Assembly (NCBI GenBank): GCA_006384855.1
Contig: VCJN01003013.1
Location: forward strand, 1-64,000
Reading direction: 5' to 3'
Length of the DNA: 64,000 nt
DNA from: Tetraselmis striata
Lineage: Eukaryota; Chlorophyta; Chlorodendrophyceae; Chlorodendrales; Chlorodendraceae
The notes under the pieces are model-generated. The model was not told the origin of the DNA. It was given only the letters and a program-made list of their open reading frames with translations, and ran no database searches. Both the position numbers and the translations under genes were made by a program. How positions within the stretch are numbered: position 1 is the first letter of the stretch; every line of letters begins with the position of its first letter. Below are positions 56,001 through 64,000 of the stretch, piece after piece.

Positions 56001-59000
56001 CGGCTTGATCTCCACCCTCTTGCCCGCCAGGATGTCGCCCGCCACTGCGGGCCGCACTCCAAACACGCCCAGCTCCCCCGCGATGACGGGCGCCAGGCTG
56101 GCGCTGCGGAACTCGGCCTGCAGTCGGGGCAAGGCGGGTCAGGTCACTGCACTAGGTAGCCGCGCACCTGCCCCGATCGGGTTGAATGTGGTTCGTGGGG
56201 TGCGAAAATAATGCCGTGCTCATTCGCACCGCCTCGGACTCGGAGACTCCGTGTCATATTCGCGGTGTACTCTGATAGCTTTCCAGATGAATGGAGTCTA
56301 CGCGCGGGTGCCGATGGGGTAATAAGCACACAAAAAGCGCATATGAGCGTGCCCCTGCCGGGCAGAGGTCGAATGCACACGAAGCTATAGCGGGACTGAA
56401 AGGAATTTTCTTATGGGTTGCATACAAGCCCAATTTGAGGCTTACAATAAGGGTTTTTATGGGTGTGTCGACACCCAGATTAATCGTTGCGAGGGAGTCA
56501 ACAGAAGTTTCATTACATAGCGAATCCAAGGCGACGAGTGGTGCAGTGATGCAGAGGGTGTGCACTCGGGGGGAAAGGGGGGGGGGGCTACCTGCGGCAC
56601 CTCCGTCAGGCCCCCGCAGGCAAAGCCTGTGAGCAGCACTTGGTCCTCCAGCAGCTTGGTATGCTTGCAGCAGCAGCGCATGCCGTTGGAGAGCGTCAGC
56701 TCCGTGGCGGCCAGCTTGGGGTAATCGCGCTGGGCGGTGACGCTGCCGGGCTCCACCTGCGAGAGACGGGCGCACATCAGGAAGCAGCCAGCGGGTGCCT
56801 GCCTGGTCGGTGTTGTCGGGCGCACACAGAAAAGTGTGTTTTTTTGGGGGGGGGGGGGGGGGGGGTCGTGTCTGACCTTGGAGGGGTCCATGATGTGCTC
56901 TGGGATGTCGTCCTCCTCCCATGGGGTGATGCTGCCCGCCGCCTGAGGAGCGTGCAGAGGGCGTGCAGCAGGGCCGTGTCGCTGACCCGAGGGGCGGCGC
57001 ACCCAGATACGGCGGCGCCATGTGAGGGAGCGTGGGCCCACCTGGGCCCACCCTGCCATGTATTGGCTGGATGGAGATGTCAAGGAAGGGAGAAGGCGAC
57101 GAGGGGTGGCGAGGTCCTTGATGGCAGCGGCAGGGCGCACCTCCATCTCACTCACGCGCGCCAGCACATCCAGCAGCTGCGCCTCGGAGGTTCCCTTGCG
57201 GTGCTCCACCGTCTTGATCGCGCACGAGCTGGAGGGGGACATGGCGTCCGCAAAGGGGCGCAGCTCGTCCGCGAGGATCTTTGGCAGCAGCGTCTGTGTC
57301 ACAGGGAGGAAAGATGTTGGGGAGGGGGGGGGGGGGGGGGGGGGGTGAGATAAGTGGTCCCCATGCAAGACGAGGGCGGAACGCCTTGAGGCCAGGACCA
57401 GCGGCGGCAAGGTCAGTGCTTCCCATGAGCGGAGGCGGCGCCGCACCTTGGTGAGGCGCGCCTCCATGTCCTGCCCCACCACCAGCTCGCTGTTCAAAAA
57501 GTGCCGCACGTACTCGTCGGCCACGTCCTGCGAGTAGCTCTGGTCGCGCTGCGTCCAGGTGGTCTCCGCCTCGGACATCAGCTGCTGCCGCGCAATCTTG
57601 ACCTGCATCCAGGCGCCAGGCAGAGAGTCGGCGCGTCAGTGCGGTGTCGGCACAGCGGAGAGGAGACTCCCTGCCAACCCAGGGCGCCACGGGGTATGGG
57701 GCTACGGCCGCGTCACCTCGCGCTCCGAGAATCCATGCAGCCGCACGCGCGCCAGCTCCACCAGCATGGCCTCCGCCGCCGGCGCCGCCCCGCCCTCCGC
57801 GACGCTCGCGCTGACGCACATCGTCTGGATGCTCGTGGACAGCGGCTCGCTGCTGGACTGCGCCACGTAGAAGGGCGGCTTCTCGCGCCGGCTGATCTTG
57901 AACAGCCGGTTGTTAAGCATGCTGTGGAACATTTGCTCCTGCCGGCCGAGCAATGGGGAAGGTTAGGGAGAGGGGGGTGAATTATAAAGCGAACCCAGGC
58001 CATGGTCCTGCCAGCCTCGCGTCCTCTCTGTGAGGGTGCCAACCTTGGATTCCTCTCAAAACCCCCGGTCACCCTAACAGAACCGCCATGGCGGCGGTGA
58101 TTGCGCTAGCAAGGTGGGGCAAGGCTGGCATGGTAGGGCTATGGGAGGTCATGGGGGCTGAGGCTAGGGCTTGGGCACATCCGCGGGCAACCGCCAGGAG
58201 GGAGCACATCAAGGCGGCCCCGCATGAGCCGCCCACCTTGAGGTACTCGTGGAACTCCGCGGGGGTGCGGCAGCCAGGGCGGAGCTGCTTGAAGCTGATG
58301 TGCACCTGCGCCTGCACCGTCTCGCGGTCCTCGAAGGCGGTGCAGCGCGGCGCGTCGTGCGGCGCAAAGCCGACCGCAGGCACAGGCGGCCCGGGCGCGG
58401 CGCTGCGCGGTTGCGCGCCCCCCACGGCCTCCGCCATCAGCGCCACCACCGCGTCCAGGTCCGCAAAATCACCCGCCACCACGAGCGCCATGTTGCCCGG
58501 GCGGTACCAGCGCTCGTAGAAGGCCTTCACCACCGCGGGCGACACGCCCTGGATTACAGACTCCAGCCCAATGGGCAGCCGCTCCGCGTACTTGGAGCCC
58601 TGCAATGCCACACGGTCGGGTACCCCGGTCAGCCAGCCAACCACGCCAGTAGTTACCCTGGAGCAGCAGGGGGTGTGTCGGCTGAAGAAACGCCTCTGTG
58701 ACGCCACTCACTCGCACATCCGTCCAGGCAGTTGCCACTATGAGTCAGAGTGGATCAACTATCGGCAGTTCCCCGGTGCCAGGATGTACGATGTCACTGT
58801 GCTTGGATGAGGCATTGTGGTTGGGCGCCAGCTTGACAGCCCCGCTGCAGGTGCCAGGGGGGCAGTGAGGGGGGGGGGAGGGGGGGGGGGGGGGGAAGGG
58901 GGGGAGGGGGCTCACCTGCAGCATGAAGCGCCAGTGCGCCTGCGCCGCGCGGCCGAGGCTGTCGTTCCCCATGCGCCACTCCTCCATCACCGCGCCGCGC

Positions 59001-60034
59001 TCCTTCTCCAGGTCCTCCGCCGCGCAGCGCACCTTGGTCGCAAACTCCCCCATCACGTGGAATGCCTTGCCCAGCAGGCTCAGGTCGTCCGTGGGCACCA
59101 TCTGCGACAGCGCAGCCCAGCCCAGCCGCCCCGCCTCACCACACTGGCCGGGACCAATGCCACACAGGCAAAGAGAGGTGTGGCGGGGAGGGGGGGGGGG
59201 GGGGGGGCACCAGCTCGTACACCGTCTCGTCACACGTGGTGTATGCGTTCTGGCACGCCCCAAACTCCGCGCCGATGCTCTCCAGGAACTTCACGATGTC
59301 GTGATTGCTGTAGCCGTCGGTGGCGTTGAAGGCCAGGTGCTCCACGATGTGCGCCACCTGGCGCAGCACCGCCCGGCCAGAGGGGTCAGAGAAGCGGGGG
59401 GCCATGCCTGGCATCCAGGGGCACGCGGGGCTGGCAGTCGAGCCTGGATGCCAGCCCCTCCCCCCTCCTCCTCTCCTCCTGCAACCCCCGTCCTCGGCCC
59501 CCGTCCCGCTAGCGCGGCCCGTACCCCTCGCTCCTCCTCCTCCTCCAGCACGCTGCCAACCCGCACAGCCAGCGCCAGTGCCGCGCGCGCCGCGGGCTTC
59601 TTGCAGCCCCTGACATAGTAGCTGGAGCGGCCAAGCAGGGCGGGCAAGTGGGGGGGGGAGTCAGTGACTGGCGTGCCTCCCGGGTGATGAAGCCTCAGCC
59701 CCGGCAAGCTGCCGCGGATGAGTACACTCTGCATTTGCCTGCCTTGCGCAGCACTGCATCGCAAGTGTCCCTACATGCGGAATTACAATACAGCACGACC
59801 CAGCGCTGGTGCCGATACTAAGACGTCCTATCAAGACGTCTGCCTCTATCTCCCTGACGCTGCACTGGGCAGAAAAGGGGGTGGGTGTTGGCTGGGCGGG
59901 CGGAGTTCTCACGTCATGCCATTTGCGAAAGTGCCGTGGCGCAGCGAGCCGTCCTCCGGGCCCAGTGCCATCGGCGCAGTCCAGATATCACCCGACAGGT
60001 CCAGGTCCGGGAGCGCTCGGAAGGCGGCCGCCAT
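50053..60034 (-). CDS. M16 (insulinase/pitrilysin-type) zinc metalloprotease with C-terminal membrane anchor
   Basis: Plant-type M16 peptidase resembling Arabidopsis At5g56730; M16 enzymes degrade short peptides in a closed chamber. Eighteen exons join in frame to about 1009 residues: 59913-60034, 59525-59621, 59211-59357, 58916-59101, 58237-58599, 57717-57938, 57447-57602, 57141-57293, 56877-56942, 56592-56756, 55906-56117, 55000-55177, 53991-54146, 53149-53334, 52532-52708, 52192-52323, 50784-50870, 50053-50277. The start is MAAAFRALPDLDLSGDIWTA. The inverted zinc motif HIVEH lies in VAHIVEHLAFNATDGY, and the distal glutamate in EDLEKERGAVMEEW. The inactive second half includes NRVRFINYGRCYYFAPFSM and GEVYTVSVSPFF. 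The C-terminus has one hydrophobic helix (GGVALVGLGIVTLAAGVVAL) then RAGRGSKAS. Intron 13 uses a GC donor. I see no N-terminal transit peptide. Confidence 0.93.
51891..51927. repeat. Interstitial telomere-like motifs in M16 intron 16
   Basis: GTTTAGGGTGATAAACCCTA is followed by ACCTAAACCCTAATG: one TTTAGGG and two CCCTAAA-type units facing each other. TTTAGGG is the common plant/algal telomere unit. Confidence 0.6.
51940..52090 (+). repeat. Intronic dispersed repeat, copy 1 (partner at 56.33 kb)
   Basis: Shared in order with 56330-56475: CTATAGCGG, GGTTGCAT(G/A)CAAGC(T/C)CAAT, GAGGC, ATAAGGG and ATGGGTG(C/T)GTCG(G/A)CACCC. Both lie in introns of the M16 gene. Confidence 0.7.
52981..53016. 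repeat. CT microsatellite in M16 intron 14
   Basis: About eighteen CT dinucleotides. Confidence 0.95.
53580..53790. repeat. TA/CA-rich microsatellite tract in M16 intron 13
   Basis: Interleaved ATAC, ATAT, GTGT and ACAT units over about 210 bp lie inside the intron that has the GC donor. Confidence 0.85.
53800..53845 (+). repeat. Partial third copy of the intronic repeat
   Basis: TATTCGCGGCGCATTCAGAT and ACTTCCAGATAAG resemble 56250-56290 (TATTCGCGGTGTACTCTGAT, CTTTCCAGATGAA), immediately upstream of the 56.33-kb copy. Confidence 0.55.
56250..56475 (+). repeat. Intronic dispersed repeat, copy 2
   Basis: The longest copy. It contains both the part shared with 53.8 kb and the part shared with 51.94 kb. 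It lies in M16 intron 10. Confidence 0.7.
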
Positions 60035-61265
60035 GGTGCCGGCCTGCGAGGCAGGGGGGCGACGGTGGGTAAAGGTGAGGGTGCGCTCTGTGCGGGTGCG
60101 CGATCATTGCGCGGAGACGCCAGCCAGCCGGGCGGTCGCCGACGGGAGTCCCCCCCCCCCCCGCCCCAAACAACAAAACGAACTGCCATAGGCGAGGCGC
60201 TACAGCCAGGCGGCCGTCTTCGGTGGCTGAAGGGCATGTGCGGCCCGTATCGAGGTGGAGCACTCACTCACTCAGGGGGACGTATTCCAGGTGGCGCTCA
60301 GCCCACGGTGCTGGCTACCCTCTGCGCTGGCCCGCACTGACTTCGCGCGGACGTCGTCTGTCGCCTGATATCAGCTGTGCTGGTGGAGCGAATAACAGCA
60401 AGCGACGAGAGAGCGCGATCAACGGAGCCGGCGGCGGCGGGCTATCGGTTGACGCGGCGGCAGGATCTGGAGCGCGGTGTTCCTGATCTAACCACAGGTC
60501 CACAGCAAAGGGGTCGGATATACCTGCGCGCTCGGCAAGATCCCGTAGCTGGCGACTCAAGTGTGCAGCGCACACGTACTGAGAGCGATGGTGTCACTCC
60601 CCGAGCAACGCGCTTTCTCCGTAGCACCGGCAGGGCGGTATGGCAACGCTTCCGCGGAGCTGGACCCGCTCCCGCCTTGTTATGGGTTTGGTTGATGGGG
60701 TGAGGGGTTTCGTGCTCTCGATGGGGTACGGATTACCTGATGGGTGTACGCGCGCTCCGACGACACTGGTGTGACTTACAAAAAGGGCAGTTCCCCAGAA
60801 TTAGAAAATAATACCCGACGACACTGGTACGGGTACATAACGCTCAACTGCCTTGCCTCTTCCTCATCATCATCGTCGCGTCATATCGCGTCGTCCCGCC
60901 CCCCTGCAGCCCGTAGTACTTTACCTTCAACGACTCTATACTCCATACAGGGTTCTCCCCCCCCCCCTTAAAACCCCTCCATACAGGGTACTACCCCGCG
61001 CCGTGTCGTATTACTGATGTGCATGTATTTTCAAAGATGGCAGCAGTAATCTAACCTACTGGGTTCTGCTTAAATGTAGGCTTTTTCCTTCCCCAGTACT
61101 TCGCGTGCATTCTCTGGACGCTCTCCCTGTAACCAAAAAGTTTATTAGTACCCATAATCGAACCCACCCATTTAGCTGGGCGGTGTCTATAAATATTAGT
61201 ATGTATCACGAAGCAGGCAGCACATAGCGCTATATCAGCCATCACAATCACGCCCACTTGCTACC
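60035..61265. other. 5' flank of the M16 gene
   Basis: A C-run lies at about 60149-60162 and another at about 60957-60967. CCATACAGGGT is repeated near 60941 and 60979. No gene is recognised. Confidence 0.35.
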
Positions 61266-61267
61266 GT

Positions 61268-61425
61268 GGTTTTTTCGCCCCCGGGGCAAGAGCACAGGAC
61301 TTGAGTGAAAGTGTGTAACCTCTGATGTTGCAGCGTCTCTACGACGGCCTTCATTATATTCAAATAAGACGAATCGTTTGGGCAGCAATCCGGTTCTTGA
61401 AGCCCTCACCTGCCTGGGTACGGGA
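61268..61425. repeat. Dispersed repeat, copy 2 (partner at 14.37 kb)
   Basis: Shares TTTTTTCGCCCCCGGGGCA, GCAGCGTCTCTACGACGGCC and GGCAGCAATCCGGTT with 14370-14485. About 25 extra bases lie in the middle of this copy. Confidence 0.7.
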
Positions 61426-61719
61426 CGCTCCGTTGTAGTTGTCATGAGGCACGTTGCCGAAATGTTCGAAAGAGTTATTGCAGGTCATCAGTGACATACT
61501 TTCATTCCCGACTAGAAAACTTTCACCGTTCAAAACACAGATGCCATCAAAATATACCCGGCACCACCCAGATAAGGTCTGCCCGCCTACATGTCCGGGC
61601 GCCGGCCCATTCGAGTAATGCCGGTTGGAGCAAGTTCCTTGTGAAGCAAAACAGTTTCGGAGCGCGATACATCAGCCGCAGGTGCAACAAAAAGGCCGGT
61701 GCAATGCGAGGGCTTGTTC

Positions 61720-61724
61720 TTACA
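61720..61724 (-). terminator. Candidate TGTAA polyadenylation signal of the CEP131-like gene
   Basis: Minus-strand TGTAA about 115 bp past the stop. Confidence 0.45.
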
Positions 61725-61837
61725 AGCATATGTGTGTGCGTCAGAGCATATAAGATGTGCGGGCGGAATGGCATCGGGGCCCGGAAGAGTCCCCATTGGG
61801 AGCCTTTGAATCGCCGCAGTGTTGTGACAAGGCTCAG

Positions 61838-64000
61838 TTACGAGCAGAACACTTGCTGCTGTGCCTCTAGCACCGCCTGTGTCTGACGCAACTCCCGGAC
61901 TGACGCGTCCAGCTCGCGCCGCAGCTTTGTGATCTGCTCATCCTTCTTTCCAATGGCTGCCTTGACGCGCGCCTCCACATGGTCCATCTCTGCAGCGTTC
62001 TTGGCGTGGATGCCATCCAGCCTGTCGCGCAGGCCTGCCAACTCGGCGCGAAGCTGCTGCAGCTCGCGATCCTTGGACGCCAGCGCAGCACGGTGAACCT
62101 CCTCTGCCTTGGCGTTCAGGCTCGCCAGTTCCCGGGTGCGCTGCTCCCAGCCGCCCTGCGCCTCCGTCACCTGCGACTCCATCCACGCAATGGTGCCATT
62201 CTTGGCCTTGAGCTCCCGCTGCAGCTCGCGCAGGTGATTCTGAGAGTCCTCCAAGCGGCGCTCCGTCTCAGCCTGCGACCGAACCAGCGCCCTGTTCTTC
62301 TCCGCAGTTCGCTCCTCGTCGCTCCTCAGCTCCGCCAACGCGCCACGGTGCTTCTCCACCAGTGCCGCCTCCCGCCGAGCAAACTCCTCCTCCATCGTCG
62401 CCTTGGCAGCTGACGCCTCCTCCTCCAATCTATCAATCACCGACTGCATTGATCGGACGCCAGCACCATTGCGTCAGCTGTCACACGGCACAGCTGGCAC
62501 TGTCCAGAGACAGCGGGGATTGGTCTCTGTTGCACCTTTGCCGCCGCATACGTGCTTCCGACTCACCTCTATCTGCTCATTGCGTTCCTCCATCAGCTCC
62601 GTGCGCAGCCGCTTCTCGCACTCCGCCACCTGCAAGCATTGGCGGCAACTTTATCCCAGCTCAGGCGCCAACAGCCAGCATGCGCAGCTCGGTAGCGCAA
62701 GTCTTCTTTATTGACCACTAGTCGTATTATATATTGTTATTAGAAATCGTGCAGCCCGGCTGTCGAGTGTCGACGTCATCGATAACCCGGAGCCGTATAT
62801 TCTGTAGTTGAGAGTAGTACGTACGGTACTACAGGCCGCAAATTATTATTGCTATTAGAAACTGGAGCGGCACCTCCGCGACGAGGCTTTCCAGCACGAG
62901 ACGGAGGACCGCGAGGACCACACACTACTAAACAACTAAACGCCTGTACTAAACGACTACAGGTTATTATTGCTATTACAATAATACAATACAATACAAT
63001 ACAATACAATACAATACAATACAATACAATACAATACAATACAATACAATACAATACAATACAATACAATACAATACAATACAATACAATACAATACAAT
63101 ACAATACAATACAATACAATACAATACAATACAATACAATACAATACAATACAATACAATACAATACAATACAATACAATACAATACAATACAATATATG
63201 ATATGATATGATATGATATGATATGATATGATATGATATGATATGATATGATATGATATGATATGATATGATATGATATGATATGATATGATATGATATG
63301 ATATGATATGATATGATATGATATGATATGATATGATATGATATGATATGATATGATATGATAGAACATAATCATGTAACATAAGATACGATGTGATATG
63401 ATAATATGATAAGACATGCATACTATATACGTATAATACCGAGGGGACCCAGAGGACGGTGTACCTCCCGCGACGCCCTCTCCGCAACCGCCGCCCTCCA
63501 GCCCGCCTGCTGCGCGTCCCACTCCTCGCGCGCCGCCGCCAATGCCTTCTCATGCGCTTGCATCAGCTCCTTGCGCTGCTTCTCCGCCGCCACCCCCGCC
63601 GCTCCCTCATGCTGCATCGCCTCCTCACGCGCCTTCTCCAGCGCCGCCTCGAGGCGCTGCCTGTCCGCCCGGCGCAGGCGCTCCACCTCCTCCACTCTGG
63701 CGTCCGCGTCGTTGTTGAGCCGCTGCCGGAGCTGCTGCACCTGCATCTCGTTCCTGCCGCAAGCGGAGGTCGCCATCCTTTAGCACAAGCGCCACACCTC
63801 CCGATAATGAGGAAACACTGCAGGCCTGCCCAAGGCGCGGCCCTCCCACCTCTCGTTGACGTCCCGGAGGCGGTCAGCAGCAGCAATGCGCTCCTTCTCT
63901 ACTGCGTCCTCGCGCTCCTTCAGCAGGCGGTCGCGCAGCTGGCGCACGTAGTCCTCGTGCTGCCGCGCAACTGCGTCCAGGCGCGCCTGTGCCTCCTCGC
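61838..64000 (-). CDS. CEP131: CEP131/AZI1-like centriolar-satellite coiled-coil protein, 3' part
   Basis: CEP131 acts at centriolar satellites and the ciliary base. Four exons are visible (63850-64000 entering from outside the window, 63465-63753, 62567-62629, 61838-62443), all GT-AG and in frame, giving about 369 C-terminal residues of nearly continuous coiled coil. VAECEKRLRTELMEERNEQI followed by VIDRLEEEA parallels the CEP131 block EECDKEIELVIHRLEAD. The final segment, AEMDHVEARVKAAIGKKDEQ then ITKLRRELDASVRE, parallels its EVHRRVKMALARKEAAVSSLRRQHEAA ending in register and position. Coiled coils resemble one another by composition, so the call is less certain than the enzymes. The second intron carries two pentanucleotide arrays. 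Confidence 0.68.
62981..63195. repeat. ACAAT pentanucleotide array
   Basis: About 42 near-perfect ACAAT units lie in a CEP131-like intron. Confidence 0.95.
63196..63362. repeat. ATATG pentanucleotide array
   Basis: About 33 near-perfect ATATG units directly abut the ACAAT array. Degenerate units continue to about 63415. Confidence 0.95.

Noticed and set aside
62776-63553. Minus-strand frames of about 200-250 residues with YCIVL and YHIIS repeats
   Set aside because: They are translations of the two pentanucleotide arrays inside an intron of the CEP131-like gene.

Overview
This is nuclear DNA of a eukaryote, most likely a flagellated green alga (chlorophyte or prasinophyte grade). The housekeeping genes are intron-rich and GC-rich, and several have plant-type architectures: a CDKC kinase, a CUE protein with the plant-style NPDVF terminus, and an M16 metalloprotease of the Arabidopsis At5g56730 kind. 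A CEP131-like centriole/cilium protein argues for flagella. TGTAA, the usual green-algal polyadenylation signal, follows several genes, and TTTAGGG-type motifs occur. The species cannot be named from this window.

Layout. 1-14.4 kb is repeat-rich and gene-poor: a ~365-bp tandem array (1.1-2.9 kb), a piggyBac-like zinc-binding tail (3.9-4.4 kb), a 30-bp minisatellite (4.6-5.5 kb) running into open frames of an unclassified gene, a zinc-finger/Tudor-like open frame (6.4-7.0 kb), retroelement relics and unrecognised decayed coding sequence. 14.7-21.7 kb holds SEM1/DSS1 and BDP1 (TFIIIB) in tandem only 36 bp apart, a ~210-bp satellite, and a convergent CUE-domain gene. 22.4-28.6 kb is a PIF/Harbinger compound: two near-identical ~2.9-kb transposon copies in inverted orientation, each paired with a ~0.2-kb derivative. 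29.6-32.0 kb is an ABCF ATPase (minus). 33.3-34.5 kb is a retroelement tail. 35.3-37.8 kb is eIF2B-beta (plus), convergent with CDKC (38.3-41.5 kb, minus). 42-50 kb is again relic-rich, with a tyrosine-recombinase fossil, an LRR fragment and microsatellites. 50.05-60.03 kb is an 18-exon M16 metalloprotease (minus), and 61.8-64 kb is the 3' part of a CEP131-like gene (minus) running off the window.

The intact genes serve basic functions: proteasome/TREX-2 assembly, Pol III initiation, translation initiation exchange, ribosome-associated ATPase, transcription-elongation kinase, proteolysis and cilium base. Two genome-level traits stand out. Four of 42 modelled introns fit protein homology and reading frame only with a GC donor. 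Introns also carry long C-runs that are almost always on the coding strand. All exon models were made by eye from frame, splice sites and remembered family sequences; no alignment or database search was run.
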